Counted from the stretch's first letter, positions 22,568 through 34,471 are shown. The stretch is DNA of 64,000 nucleotides from Varanus komodoensis (GCF_004798865.1 NW_025335268.1:50584959-50648958), one strand, 5' to 3'. Numbers and translations are program-made. The notes: a model not told the origin generated them from the sequence alone.

Positions 22568-24006
22568 CCTTCACTTTGTTCCTATTGGCTGATTGCTGTG
22601 TCCATCACCCTGTTTACTTCTGACAGCAGGAGAAAGCAGGTAAATACACAGAGAGAAAAGGGAGGAATTGCAGAAGTGTTTATTTTAATATAAAACAACA
22701 GCAGCAGCAGCCCACCCCCGCCCCCTTTAGAGTTGGTTGGCTAGGAAGGTTTAAAGAGATGGAGGGGAGAATATAATCAGGAGGGGGGGAAAGGGAAAAC
22801 CTGCTCTCAAATTCCAATGGACCTATCAGTAAGAGGTGGCTGAGATGGATAGGGAGCAACACAGTAAAAAAAGGAGACTTTGCTTGTAGGAATGTGTGTG
22901 ACTATCTAATGGGAAGGTTGAGGGAGGGGGGAAGTGGAACCAGGTAGAAACCACACAGACTAGAGTGCCATGGTGTTTGAACCCAGCCACTTCATGATGG
23001 GTTCAAAATGATGCAGAAGATGCTGCATTTTTCCAGAGTTTGTAAAATTCTGTTCATTTTCTGGTTCACCCCAACATGCAAAGGACATGGTGGGCAACAT
23101 TAAGGTTTACAACCTGCTCCCCAGGGTGTAGAACACATGATGAGAATTGTGTCTAAATAATAAATGGATTGTATTTCATGTAAAACTCTTTGTTCCTATT
23201 GTAAGTTACACACATGGTGGTAAAGGGTACACTACCATGAGGTTTACTCTTAAGTCACCCATGTGGATGGATAATCTACTTGCCAAGACTTTGTGTGAAC
23301 TAGCCCCAAGCACTGGGAAAATACAATAAAAGGTTTCAAAGAAAGGTACTAATCCATCTTTAAATTATTGCCTCAACATGGTGTGATCATTAAATCATGG
23401 TTCTAACTAGCTTAATTTCTCATCATGATTTGGCAACCAAATCATTCCTTAATTATTTTCCCTTGAATTACTTTTATAACATAAGCAGAAATGGAAATAC
23501 TTTATAAAGTAGTTCTGTGAGATTGCGCTGGAAGGGCATAGGATTTTAATCTGCCCTGGAGGCTGTTGGGCCTTGGTATCTACAGAAAAAAAGGTTGATG
23601 TCACATGGACAAAAACAAATTGAACAATTTGCCCAGATGTTATTCACAGCCATTAAGATGAATACAAATGAAAGGGAAAGAAAATGCAATCAGCAAAACT
23701 TGGCAAAATGGTACAGAGATGATAAGATGCTGTTTCACATATTACATGGGAGTTTGCTTTACTTTGTGGATAGAGTTGTGTCTTTGGTATTTGTTGATTT
23801 CAGATTATCCAGGATAGCAAATTAGTTGACTGCAGGTGCCAACATCTCTTTGCAGGCACTAAAAAGGGCAGTCTGGGTTCTGTTTCTATTGTCATGCACA
23901 ACAGTTTCATGACATGCACTTACTGACAATGGCTTAAGGCTCCATACATCCTGAAGGCTGCAATGGAGCACTCTACAAACAGTTGTTCTCCTGAGGTTGG
24001 GAAGGG
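22567..24006. other. Non-coding, nothing recognised
   Basis: Unique-looking sequence. Short 'cagcagcag' and poly-G/A patches near 22690-22790 are the only low-complexity features. Confidence 0.45.
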
Positions 24007-24047
24007 TTCATAAGAGCTTCATAAGGCTTCATAAGGCTTCATAAGAG
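24007..24047. repeat. Tandem 10 bp repeat, four units
   Basis: The unit 'cttcataagg' occurs four times in a row with one or two changes. It is a short, local tandem duplication. Confidence 0.85.
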
Positions 24048-24204
24048 CGAGAGGATATGCGTGTGCTGAGCTTGCCTTTATATTGCGTTGGGGCATACCT
24101 GATCTTCTGGAGCTCCACTGCGTATCAGAGATGCTGGATCAGTCCGATCACCTTAGGGATGTATGATAAGAGAGCTCCATTTTCATCCTAGGTTGCTTCA
24201 CCAG

Positions 24205-24430
24205 CTGAGTTTTGTAGAATAGGAGTTCCCAACCAGTATGCGGAGACACACTGCTGTGTCTCAGCACCGCTTGTCAAACCTGCCTCAAAACACAGCCAAT
24301 TATAATTGCTCACTGAAGCATCCCTTTTATTGTCATTTCTCAGCTGGTGAGCAGCCCTGGATGGGGGTATGGAGGCTGGTCCCAGAGTAATGGTGCTTTC
24401 TGACCTTTGGGCCACTGTGTAGAAAACGTT
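24205..24430. mobile_element. Possible hAT-like element remnant
   Basis: 'aggagttcccaaccagt' near 24220 resembles hAT/Charlie-type termini ('caggggttcccaacc'), and the following 'cacactgctgtgtctc' resembles a widespread companion sequence. No matching right terminus was located. Confidence 0.3.
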
Positions 24431-24837
24431 CACATCTTTCTGCTCTCTCTAACATCGCCATTGGCAAGAGTGGCAAATTAACACAGATGAGCAGTGAGAA
24501 GTGGTGGAAGAAATCCCTGAGCTAACTAGGTTGAAAGAAGTGAGAAACTCTGTTATACACTTGTAGGAATGGTTTATTTTCATTCTATTGCCTAGCGTCA
24601 GCTAACTCAAGGATGAGGCTACATGGTATGCACTTAGAAGACTTGAAATGCATCACGATCCCTAACCCGAACACCATATGAATGTAGATGTATCAAGAAT
24701 TGGAACACATCAGGGAACTGAACATATCAAGCAATGGTAAGAAAAGGGATTAGGAAGAACTGTAATAAAATATGATCATAGCTTGAATCATCAAATGGGT
24801 TTCTGGTGAGACAAATGTGCTTTATTGAACAAATCTA
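24431..24837. other. Non-coding, nothing recognised
   Basis: No gene or repeat is visible. Confidence 0.4.
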
Positions 24838-25200
24838 CATTTATTTAGTTATTTTATTTACTGATTGCACTTATATCACACTTTTTCTGAGTGGCTGAAA
24901 GCAACATACATGGTTCTTTTCCTGGTTTTATTGTCATGATGATCCTGTGAATTGGTTAAGTTGAGAACTGGCCCACGATCACCTACTGACCTCTATGGCT
25001 ATATGTGAACTTGAAATGGGTCCTTCCCAGGCCTAGTCCAACACTCTAATCCAACCTTCTCGAACCTTGGTCTCTCCCTATGTTTTGGCCTACAACTCCC
25101 AGCATGCCTGAGAATTGGCCATGGATCTGATAGGAGTTGAAGTCTAAAACATCTCAAGGGTACCAGGATAGTGAAGGTTGCTCTAACCACTGCACCATTC
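24838..25200 (-). mobile_element. MIR-type SINE, minus strand, split by a hAT-like MITE
   Basis: On the minus strand the head starts 'ggtgcagtggttagag' (25195-25181) and, after the inserted MITE, resumes 'gattagagtgttggactagg' (25051-25032). A core with 'gatcgtgggccagttctcaa' and an A/T-rich tail near 24841-24860 follow. This is the MIR/CORE-SINE order: tRNA-like head, core, LINE-like 3' end. The copy is diverged. Confidence 0.75.
25052..25180. mobile_element. hAT-like MITE with TIR and 8 bp TSD, inside a SINE
   Basis: The element begins 'caaccttctcgaacctt' and ends 'gtgaaggttg'; the outer 8 bp are perfect inverted repeats ('caaccttc' / 'gaaggttg'). It is flanked by 'ctctaatc' (25044-25051) and 'ctctaacc' (25181-25188), a 7-of-8 match, as expected for the 8 bp hAT duplication. 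Inside, 'tgttttggcctacaactcc' pairs with 'ggagttgaagtctaaaaca'. It is 129 bp with no coding capacity. Confidence 0.85.
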
Positions 25201-26658
25201 ATTAATATTCAATAAGTATGCAACTTTAATGAAATGTGCATATAACTATGGAGAGGGAATACACCAGGTATCCACCTGCATCCTATGTTAACATCTGAAC
25301 TGGCTGGCATGCATAATTTATCTAGCTTTGAGATGTCATTGTTGATTCCATCACTTCTGAGGCATGAAATGCAATGGCACATTTGTGGCACAGGAGACCC
25401 TCTGGCGAAGTTAAACCCTCCCTTCAGGGATCCTTTCCTGCCAATCTGATTACAGGCTCAACGTTGCTATTAAGTAATTATTACTCACTATCAAGATGCC
25501 TACCAGATGGTGGTAAGAGGAATGAAATGTGCTTTTTGAAATGGATGGCGAAACAACGAGCAACAGCCGCAGACCCTTTTGTTTATACTAGGTCAGTCTA
25601 ATCACATATAAATCAGGGAACACAGATGTGGGTTTTGAGGGCAAAGGGAGCATATGTCGGAGTGTGCTGAGGTCTCGCCCTGCTTGCAGATCGTTTCCCT
25701 GTAGCCTGTCCCTGCCAGAGCTATTTCCACAGCTGAGCTTTGATACCAGGAGCAACCTTGGATGGAGGAAAAAGTGTTTTGAGGAGAGCCTACCAGAAAG
25801 GTAAGTTGGGGAAGGTCTTGCCCTACAGAAGCAAATGCTGCTCTTGCTCGAAAAATTAGACACCTCCCCCTGCCAACACTGTTTTGCATGTGATTAAGGG
25901 AGACCCTGCATTGTATCCAGTGCCAGTCCAACTTGAGGCTCAGTCTCTTAATGGGTCTAATCTAAAGAGGAGTTAGACTGGATACAGCTGCTGGGTTTAA
26001 AAAACAGAACTGCTGGTTGCATCAACATTGGTCCTGAGAAGGGGAGAGGTACCAGCCAAACTCCTCTTCTCAGCTGTCTGTCTTGCCCATTGCTCCCTTC
26101 GTCCCTGCTTTCTCTCCCATCCCCTAAAGGTTATTGTGTCAGTTCCTATCTTCTCTTGCCTTTACAGAATAGCAGCATGTCTCTGTGGCCCTGCAAAAGG
26201 AATGCTGTCCAAGATCTCAAAGCCTGGGAGTATGAATTCCTGTTTCACAATGGCCTGCACTATTACCAAGGCATCAACATATGATCAACATATATAGCAG
26301 AAGGGGTAAGTAAGTTTCTGGGGGATCACCAAAAAAAGATGACAAAAGAGGATGTTTGTATAAAAATTGCATGCACCAATTCATATCTTTAGATCCACAT
26401 TTAGAAATATTTATTATAATGTAAAAAGAACTATAACATGTCTCCCAGTAGTGCAGAAGACTATGACCAGCCTGCTGTCTCGGTGCTAACTGGTGTGAGG
26501 GAATGGTCCTTATCCTTCTTTATCTTTAAAGTGGAATTGCAAAGAACAGCCCTTCAAGCAGAGGTCTCCTTCAACTACTGAATGGTCCTCTGAAAGCCCT
26601 TCAAGAGAAGATTGCCCTCCATAAAAGAGGACACATGGTCCACCTATTTGAGGAATAT
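25201..26658. other. Non-coding; one imperfect inverted pair
   Basis: No gene was recognised. An inverted pair at 25913-25928 and 25971-25986 ('gtatccagt..ccaact' against 'agttagactggatac') forms a small foldback. Frames of 91-109 codons on the minus strand (25588-25931) match no family. Confidence 0.4.
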
Positions 26659-27023
26659 AATGGGCTATATAGGGGATGCGGTGGTGCAGTGGGTTAAACT
26701 GCTGTGCTGCTGGGCTGGTTGATCGGAAGGCTGACAGTTTGAATCCACACATGGAGTGAGCTCCCATGCTCCATCCCAGCTCCTGCCAACCTTGCAGTTC
26801 GAAAGCATGCAAATGCAAGTAGATAAAAAGGTACCACTTTGATGTGAAGGTAACAGCGTTCCATGCACCTCGGTGTTTAGTCATGCCGGCCACATGACCA
26901 CGGAGACTGTCTGTGGACAAACACTGGCTCCCTCGGCTAGGAAACGGAGATGAGCACCACCTGCTAGAGTCAGGCATGACTGGACTTTAATGTCATGGGG
27001 AAACCTTTGCTTGAATGGGCTGT
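26659..27023 (+). mobile_element. Sauria SINE, full length, plus strand, with TSD
   Basis: The element (about 26672-27013) starts 'ggggatgcggtggtgcagtg', with A-box-like 'gtggtgcagtgggttaaact' and B-box-like 'cagtttgaatcc' near 26735. A tRNA-unrelated body and a Bov-B-like tail follow ('gtcaggcatgactggacttt', then 'atggggaaacctttgc'). Likely target duplications are 'aatgggctat' (26659-26668) and 'aatgggctgt' (27014-27023), matching at 9 of 10. This is the best squamate marker in the window. Confidence 0.92.
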
Positions 27024-28023
27024 GCCACTTCAGTTGATCACTTTTTTTGAATGCTCCCTTATGATAAACAAATTTAAAAACTCAGCGTTGTGTTGAAATC
27101 CAAGTTTAGCACAGCAAGGGTAAGCTTTTTCCCTCCCTGGTATGCAAGTTTTTATTTTCTAACAGTATTTTACATGACAGAGCATTCCAAAAGACCATGC
27201 CCCCACTTTAAGCAAAGAAAGAGTGATATGTCACATGAAGAAATGAACATTTGGGGGATTAACTTCTCAGTAATTGCTGCACAGGTCCCAAGTGCACACT
27301 TTGCTAGTTTTCAAATAATACCTATCTCCCATACACAGGTGGCGTTATTAAATATATATTTTTGTTTGCATTTGGATCACCAGTTCGTAAGTATTTTTTA
27401 AAGTATTTTTTAAAATCAGAGCTAAATCACACACTTTTCTTTTCCCGGAGCTGCTATGTGGCTTCCCTGAGAGACTTTCACACTTAGCAGGCATGAGAAT
27501 TCTCTGCAGGAGCTAACATACATGGCGTGAAAGGAGAGGTGTATCTTGCGTTCTTGTCAGCAGGTCCTCTTGGCCTTATCAAAGCAGAATTTTCTTCCCC
27601 TACATGACTGAGGGATGGATGGCTGTTAGACCTATATGTACCTCTGTTTTAGAAATCACTGGAGCATGCTTTGCGTTCAATACGGCCAAGGAAGGTCTAC
27701 AATTACACTGATGAGGATATTCTTATTAACTGAGTTTGTTACACTCCTATTTCTTGCAAAATATCAGCAGGTAATACTGTGTTGACTAACCTTTTCTCAC
27801 ACAGTGCAGCAAGCATACTGTAGCACAAATTATACATACTGATGGCATGTTGTGTTTAGTTTCATCCTCTAAACTCTTAACCATAATGGGAACTCATCTG
27901 ATAAATTGTACAGCATCTCAGTGGGCGAACTTGTTGATTAAAGGTATCTCTTTAAAGCAGGAAATGGACTTCTTTAAATTATAGGTATGAAATAAAACAG
28001 GAGGGGTTTTTCACAAAAAAAGT
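27024..28023. other. Non-coding, nothing recognised
   Basis: AT-rich sequence without a recognised gene or repeat. Confidence 0.45.
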
Positions 28024-28610
28024 CTACCACTTCAGAAATACATGGTAGTTTGGGGCTGCTGCAAAATGGCGTGAAAACGCTTGCCCATTCATTTTGTCTG
28101 GCTGAACAGGCTTCCTTATGGAGCTAGAACGAAGGCAAGCCTTCAAATTTTCATTGTAATTTGGCCCAGTAGTAGTGAGCAGTGTTGCTGGAATGCCGGC
28201 TATTAGGAAAATAGGGCTTATGCTGAGAATTTGGTTCCCAACTGAATCCTTCTCTTCTTTTCCCAACCAAAAAAGATCAGCTCCTTGCTCGGAGTGGTTC
28301 TTGCTGCTTGCTGGCCAAGCGGCAGGACTGCTTTTGTTACATCGGCCCTCATCTGACTCCACCTGTTCAATCAAATGTCTTACAGAACCAGACACAGCCT
28401 GGTTCTCTCCAGCCTCTTGGCTTATCACTGGGCCTTCTGGGCTTGGCATTTCTGCTAAGAATTCTGACCCTGCCTCTTTTTCCAGTTCTGATTCAGAATT
28501 TGAGGTAATAACCTTGGAAAGCTGTATTTTGGGAGAAGTGGGACTAGTTCCCACACCACATTCAGCTCCAGCCACCAGGTGGTTTAGGGGTCAAACACCA
28601 AGCAGTTAGC
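28024..28610 (-). other. 183-codon open frame, acidic and Ser/Pro-rich, unrecognised
   Basis: This is the longest frame in the window (minus strand, 28575-28024). Its first half is acidic and rich in Ser, Glu and Pro (for example NSESELEKEAGSEFLAEMPS); the second half is more neutral. I recognise no domain. A 144-codon plus-strand frame (28175-28609) overlaps it, which weakens the coding case. It could be a relic of an unclassified repeat or an unrecognised exon. No splice, promoter or poly(A) evidence was found. Confidence 0.25.
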
Positions 28611-30031
28611 CCCCAAACAAGCAATGGGCTGTTAGCCGGGGGAGAGGGGCAGGGCTAGCCCGAAACAACACAGCAGTCTAGATTCAGACATCATGCTCAG
28701 CAGGAGCTGATTGTGGGTTCCTGAGTAAAAGAGGAACAGGTTTTCCACTCATGCAGAATAGCCAATCCATTTTCAGACTGACGGGTTGTCATTATGTGAA
28801 CCACATCTCAGTCACATAGCCGGATACAACAGTGTTTTGAAGCTGATGTGTTCATTCCTGATCAGGACTCTCCTCAGAAAGGGGCCCCTATTTCAGCAAA
28901 AATGGCACTGAAGTTCAGGGAGGTTCCAAAGAGCAGTAGTGAGATGCAGGGAGTGGGGGGCTCAAGGGAAAAGTGATGATCCCCCTCCCTTGAAATCTCC
29001 CATTCACCCTGAATTTCATGGTGAATATTCAATGTACTTAAATACACATGTAAGCTATTTCTGTTGAGATAATCAGAAGCCACAAAGTAAGGCCCATGTC
29101 CAGAATAACCCTCCATTATTTCATATAATATTTGGGTTAATGCTTGGTTAATCTTCACCTTTACAACTGTTTTCATCAATAATTAGGTATTCAGGCATAG
29201 TGGTGACAACTCAATCACCCTTTCCAGTAGTATTTATGTTGGGGAAGCAGAAATGCTGATGGGTCAACAAGGATTGTATATTTGAGCATAATGTTTTCAC
29301 TGAGAAAGTATATTTCAGCAAAACAGATATGCATCCGTGCATGTGTGTATACCACAAGCCTTGAGTTACCTTTCAAATTCTGAGTCTGATTTTTAAAAAC
29401 GGCACCATTAGAAAGGAGATAATGAGTCTTTCAGGGATGGTGGAAAGAAGGACCCTTTCTCTGCCTTAGAGGTTTACCCTAAAGGTAGAAATGCTGCCAT
29501 GGAAACACTTCTTATTTTGAGAGCTTTCCTGAAACCTCTGCTCCTGTTATAGAGAATGTAATGATTAGAAGAAATGGAGTACAGCACACTGCCCAGATTC
29601 AATCATATCTCCACAGCTTTGAGGATATCCAGACTTTATTGAGATAAAATAAAGGCTTGTTTCGTTATATCTGGGCTAAAGAACAGAGACCTGGTGATCA
29701 CATTCACTAAACAATCTCTCCTCTCCTCTCCCTCACATGTTTGGAAACACATTCTTTCCGCATTCATACATTACTTTTATAAATTTATTCTTAACTTAGA
29801 TCCACACTGTCATTGGGTCTGGTGTAAGGAGAACGTCAAGCCTTCCCTGCTCCAGTGCTTCCGTCAGCAGATTCACACTTAAAAGGTGTTTTAAAAGTGT
29901 TTAAAAAACTTGTATCGAATGTTGCTTGGTTATAGGCACCAAAAGTCCAGTTAAGCTCCAACAAAAAGAGGAATCACCACTCCAAAGCAATAATATGACA
30001 GGCTGTATACATCATGGCAGGGATCTTCTCC
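28611..30031. other. Non-coding, nothing recognised
   Basis: No gene or repeat was identified. A 101-codon minus frame (28874-29179) has no family resemblance. Confidence 0.45.
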
Positions 30032-30456
30032 CTAGCAATAACTACTGTCTCTAGTAACTCCTGAGGAAATAGCTGGTATAAAAACCAGGGTTGCTGCTTG
30101 CTTCCCCAGTAGCCCCTCCTGATGGCTTGTAGCCAATATGTAACTTGAGTCTTCCTGACTCCCTGAAAGAGAGCTTGCAGGTGGGCTTCTCAATGCCACC
30201 CAGGATCTGTCAGCAAGAGGAACTGGCACAGGCTTCCCTCCTGTCAGGGAGTCAGACAAGCTGCTGGTAATCCGACTCTTCACTCACACCAATGCACCTT
30301 CATAAAGGAGTCAAGGCCTGAAACCACGAGAAACGCTTCCAGGCACACATTCCCTTGAAACAATTGAGACTAAGTGGCGGAGTGCGTGTCATGAGGTGGC
30401 ACGGATAATACGTCATCTCAAAATAATCAACATTCCAGAGGACAGATGTTTTAGTC
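30032..30456. other. Unclassified block with a short minus-strand frame
   Basis: An 83-codon minus frame (30283-30032) is Ser/Leu-rich. A TATA-like 'tttttatacc' appears on the minus strand near 30080. It could be part of an old repeat, but no termini were recognised. Confidence 0.25.
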
Positions 30457-30578
30457 CAGCCCTCCCAAATTTGGGGCTCAACATATGTTTGGGTTTCAGC
30501 TCCTATCATCCCCAGCAATCAAGTCCATGCTGGAAGTTGTAGCCTGAAACATCTGAAGACACCAAGTTGGGAAAGTAC
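30457..30578. mobile_element. hAT-like foldback MITE
   Basis: The inner arms are inverted: 'atgtttgggtttcagctcct' and 'ggaagttgtagcctgaaaca'. The outer 'ccctcccaaat' and 'agttgggaaag' also pair imperfectly. It is the same family layout as the copy at 25052-25180 ('ggactacaactccca' type). Confidence 0.6.
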
Positions 30579-31499
30579 AAACCACTCTACTTAAGCTCAG
30601 AGAGCTGTACTTGGCAGCAATAAAGAAAGTTTGCAAGTAAATCAGTCTTTGACTGATAATTGTTCAAAGGAGTGTTCTTGGTTCACAACAGCTTGAACCC
30701 AGCCTAGATTCAAGGAACTCACCTTTTGAATGTACCTGGGTCCCATCCCCTCAGAAGGTTCTCTCTGAAGGTGAGCACACCTCCTCCCCATGCACTGCTC
30801 ATTCAGATGGGCCTCCCATCTCTGCTAACACCTCACTATGGGGTCAAGAGCAAGGGGGCTGGTTTGCAACTGAGAGTTCCTCATCCTCAGAGACCCCTCC
30901 TGTTGGTTGTAGCTCTTGGCAGTCCCCAGGGACAGCCTGGCTCGGCCAAGTGCCTGGCTCTGAGATAATCACCCCCTCTCCTCCTCCTATGTTGACCTAG
31001 CTCATCCTCTCCAATCTCATTGAAATATGTTTCATTTTGCACTTCCCAATCATCTGGAATGCAACCAACAGTTCGTGGGAATGATTGCCCAGAACTTCCA
31101 GACTTCTTACTCTCAACATAGGGCAGATAGAACAAACCAGGTGAATAAGCAAATGACAGAAACAGTAACTTTCTATTCCTAAGGTTGCCAAAGTGAAACC
31201 CCTAACAAGATAGGGAAATGTTCACTTGGTGAAATTCTGCCTTCTATCTCACTCAAAAGCCCTCTCTGACACAGAAAGTGGCAACTGTAATTTATCCAGA
31301 ATATGAAAGACTTGCTCAGTTGTTGTTTCATGGAACTGTAGGCTTCCCAGCCACAGGGCAAGCCCTATATGGACAATAGGCTCCCCTTTACAGGACCATT
31401 TCCATTCAACTTTGGGTGCTCCTTTGGGGCAAAGGCTGCCTTGGTCATCCTGTGAATGACTTTTCTGAAAAACAGATGAGAGGTGTACAATCATGGATA
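30579..31499. other. Non-coding with unclassified frames
   Basis: Frames of 80-93 codons (30726-30968 plus, 30887-31135 and 31249-31530 minus) overlap, with no domain. The composition is mixed and no repeat was named. Confidence 0.35.
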
Positions 31500-31715
31500 T
31501 TCTCTGATTTCTCAGATAGGGATAACACACACTATCAGCTGTGGTATCCCTGTGCCATCAATATTTTGATAACACTCATCTCCATCTCTCCTTTTTAGCT
31601 AATCCAGGTGAAGCACTGGATGCCCTGAATCACTGCCTGAGCAGGATAATGGACTGGATCTGGGCCAATCGGATGAAACTCAATCCAGACAAGGCAGAGT
31701 GTTGTTCCTCTTCCT
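31500..31715 (+). mobile_element. L2 LINE fragment (reverse transcriptase), plus strand
   Basis: The plus strand reads CHQYFDNTHLHLSF, then ANPGEALDALNHCLSRIMDW and MKLNPDKAE. This is the L2 RT catalytic region, where 'CHLYADDTQLYLSF' carries the active-site YADD; here the motif is degraded to YFDN. The piece ends abruptly near 31715. Confidence 0.85.
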
Positions 31716-33094
31716 TCTTCCATGTGATTATGATTGCATGGAAGGAATGCCAAAACACGCTTCCACTGAGAGGATGGAAAACTGAAGAAATAAGCAAATA
31801 AAATTACTATAAATTGGGACTGTCTTCCAGTAAGTCTGAGATGCATAAATGTTACACAGAATGTTTAAAAAACCCCATGAACATCTGAAATATTTCCTAG
31901 CCATATAATCTTACCATGTTTTAGAAACTAAAAGTTTTCTAGAATCTAGGTTTGAGTATACTTCTGGAGTTACCAAGGTCATCAAGTGCTGTGATCGCAC
32001 TAAAACAAAATCAATATTTATCAAAATACTGTCTCACTACTTCCCTTGACCCTCTTTATGGAGACAAATTGTTTTCATACACTGAAAACACCATCAGATA
32101 TAAGAAAAGGCCCTATATGAAAGCACATAATTCTTATATATGCTTTTATTTTCTTTTAATACTCAAACACTAGATTGATCATCAGAAGGAAGTAACTTTA
32201 TTAAGTGAGACAGTCAGACCAAAGTGTTGAGAGAAAGCAGAAAAGAGAAACTGAACAAATTGAGGAGGTTAGATGAAGGAGGTGAGGAAGAGGAAACACT
32301 GAAAATGAAGATGGATGACTTAGAGAATCTGGAAACAGAAATGGGCCTCACTTTCTGTGAAGATGAATAATGTTTATCTCCTTTAATAACTGTTCTCTGA
32401 TGCCATTTTAAAAAAGAAAAAGAAAATTGAACCAGCCAAAAATAAAAATAAAGCACCAAACCACAACTCCACAAAAGGATTCTATTGCTTTGTGTGAAAG
32501 TATATGGTAATAGACAGGGCATAGTGGTGGATTATTTTCTGTTTCCCCCTCCAGCAAGCAGAAGCAAAACAACACTGATTTGTTACAGTTGTAAGTGCAT
32601 GGTAATCCCAGCAAATAAGAATTCCAAAATAGCAAGAACAAAAATCATAGTTTAACTTTTAATTACACTTAACTAGGCTGTTCTAGGGCGCCTAATCTTA
32701 GGGTTAAGAGCTAGTGGTTAAGAGCTTGTGGAAGAGAAGACCAGCAAGGACTCTCACAGATTCTTTCTTCCAAGTCCAGTTTGCCTGAAGAGTCAAGTAC
32801 ATCCTGCTCAACCAATGGAGGCCAACACTCAACAAACAACACTCACTCACACTGTTCTGGCTGGGGTGAGCATAAAGGTAGGGATAGGTAGGACGGACGG
32901 AAGGGCTCGCAAGGTCTTACCTCCTAATTTTGTTGCAACAAGTTGCTCATTGGGGGCTTGCTATGGCACTGCCACCACAAGCCAGGTTAATTTTATCAGT
33001 ACTTGGCCACTGATGCATCAGAAAAACATGGCTGGAGGTCACACACAATGTTAGCAGTGGGACCAGCTTCTGATGGGCATCTTTAACTCCAGAT
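31716..33094. other. Non-coding, nothing recognised
   Basis: Mostly AT-rich unique sequence. Minus frames of 77-102 codons at 32214-32641 are low-complexity (Phe/Leu/Ser-rich) and not gene-like. Confidence 0.45.
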
Positions 33095-33226
33095 ATTCAC
33101 AACAGCATCCTCAACTGGACAGCCATCTGAGTGCGATGGTGTAACTTGTTGTCCTGCAACAGCAGGGAGTTGGACCCGGTGGGCTTCATGGCCCCTTCCA
33201 GCTCTACTCTTCTATGATTCAAGCGC
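33095..33226 (+). mobile_element. CR1 LINE 3' end, plus strand
   Basis: The segment contains 'ggacagccatctgagtgcga', 'gggagttggacccggtgggc' and 'tctactcttctatgattc', in the order of the CR1 3' UTR, which ends in repeats of 'attctatg'. The 3' end is intact and the 5' side is truncated, which is the usual CR1 copy shape. Confidence 0.8.
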
Positions 33227-33305
33227 CTCACTAACTGCTGCTTGGCCTGGCTCTGGGGAGATGCTGCTTGCTGCTGTGATTAGTGTGAAGAGGCAGCTTA
33301 GCTGC

Positions 33306-33348
33306 TCCCTTCCCTTCCCTTCCCTTCCCTTCCCTTCCCTTCCCTTCC
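33306..33348. repeat. (TCCCT)n microsatellite, about 8.5 units
   Basis: A nearly perfect 43 bp homopyrimidine tract of the unit 'tccct'. Mirror-symmetric homopyrimidine DNA can form triplex (H-DNA). Confidence 0.95.
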
Positions 33349-34266
33349 CCTATGTTGTGCTCCATACCCCAAATCTGGCCCCTTTTCTAGGACAAGGACT
33401 GAGTGTAAGAGCCACTAGTGCCCTCCCATTGACCTATTCTCTCTCAACCCGTTTCAGTGGCTGATTGGAGCAGTTGGGTGCTGCATAGCCCTGTTGCTAC
33501 CGTCCTGACCCCATACCTCTTGAAACAAGACAGAAATACTGCAGAGGATAACTCTAAAACATAGACGGTGCTTCTGCCTCCCTTCTGTAGACACAGGGCA
33601 CAGCATCAACTCAGGGAGGATAGTGTCAGTCTTTGTCAGTTCTTCTTTGGCAGTTTTAGAGAAGTAACCATTCATAACTCCCTCCCTGTGTCTGGGGTCT
33701 CTGGGAATGTTACAGAATGGTTTAATCATCCAACTTTGGTATCTGACTGCCTTGGGCAGCTTGAGCTTTTCTTATCATTATGTCTCACTGTGTGTCACCT
33801 TTTCCAGACAGCTATAGGATTAGGATAAGAAAAATTGGTTCTTTATGCTACTGCAGATCTGACAAAAGCACCTACTGCTCACAGCTCTCCAAATAAATGC
33901 CTAGCATTTCAAAAAATAAATACATAAAATAATTAAAAAATCTAACCACCTGGATTAGATGAAACTGATTATTATAAATGCTAGGCCTGTGGATATAGGA
34001 CATCTGGGTATTCTGAGGACAGTGAAGACTGTTTTCAGAGATAGAGTTTTAATGGGAGCAAAGAAAACCCAGAGCTTTCTAGTAAACAAAGACAAGCTTT
34101 GACAAGCTCTTCTGTGCTGAGTATAAACTCCTTCACATGCAGCAAAGCCATATGGTGAGAAATTTGCATATGAATGATGGGTGCTTGGGTCTGAGCAGTC
34201 TTTCAAAACATCTTAGAATCAATCACAGAAGGAGAAGGTGGAGGGAAGGACAATTTACTCAATGGA
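33349..34266. other. Non-coding, nothing recognised
   Basis: Overlapping frames of 83-91 codons on both strands; no gene or repeat was named. Confidence 0.45.
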
Positions 34267-34471
34267 CTGGTTCACATGGTAAGCCACCCACCGTGGCTTA
34301 TTCAAACCATACTGGGTTCTCCTATGTGCTGGTACTCATTCTGAATATTCAAGCTGCAGCAGGCAGTTGTTGTGGCTTCTCATGTCATGCCATGGCTTAA
34401 ACAGTCAAAAAGGCAGACGAAACATGCATCAGCCCATGATGGTGGGCTGCAGTGATTGTGTGAACACACCC
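34267..34471. mobile_element. Foldback MITE, hAT-like
   Basis: The left terminus 'ctggttcacatggtaagcca' pairs imperfectly with the right terminus, whose reverse complement begins 'ggtgtgttcacacaatcact'. Inside, 'ccaccgtggcttattcaaac' faces 'gccatggcttaaacag'. There is no coding capacity. Confidence 0.5.

Noticed and set aside
22389-22693. His/Thr-rich frames across the (CA)n tract
   Set aside because: They are an artefact of translating the dinucleotide repeat.
24007-24047. CRISPR-like short repeats
   Set aside because: The four 10 bp units are directly tandem with no spacers, and the host is a vertebrate.
26672-26760. Functional tRNA gene at the SINE head
   Set aside because: A- and B-box-like sequences exist, but the SINE body and Bov-B-like tail follow directly. 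This is a retroposon head, not a tRNA gene.
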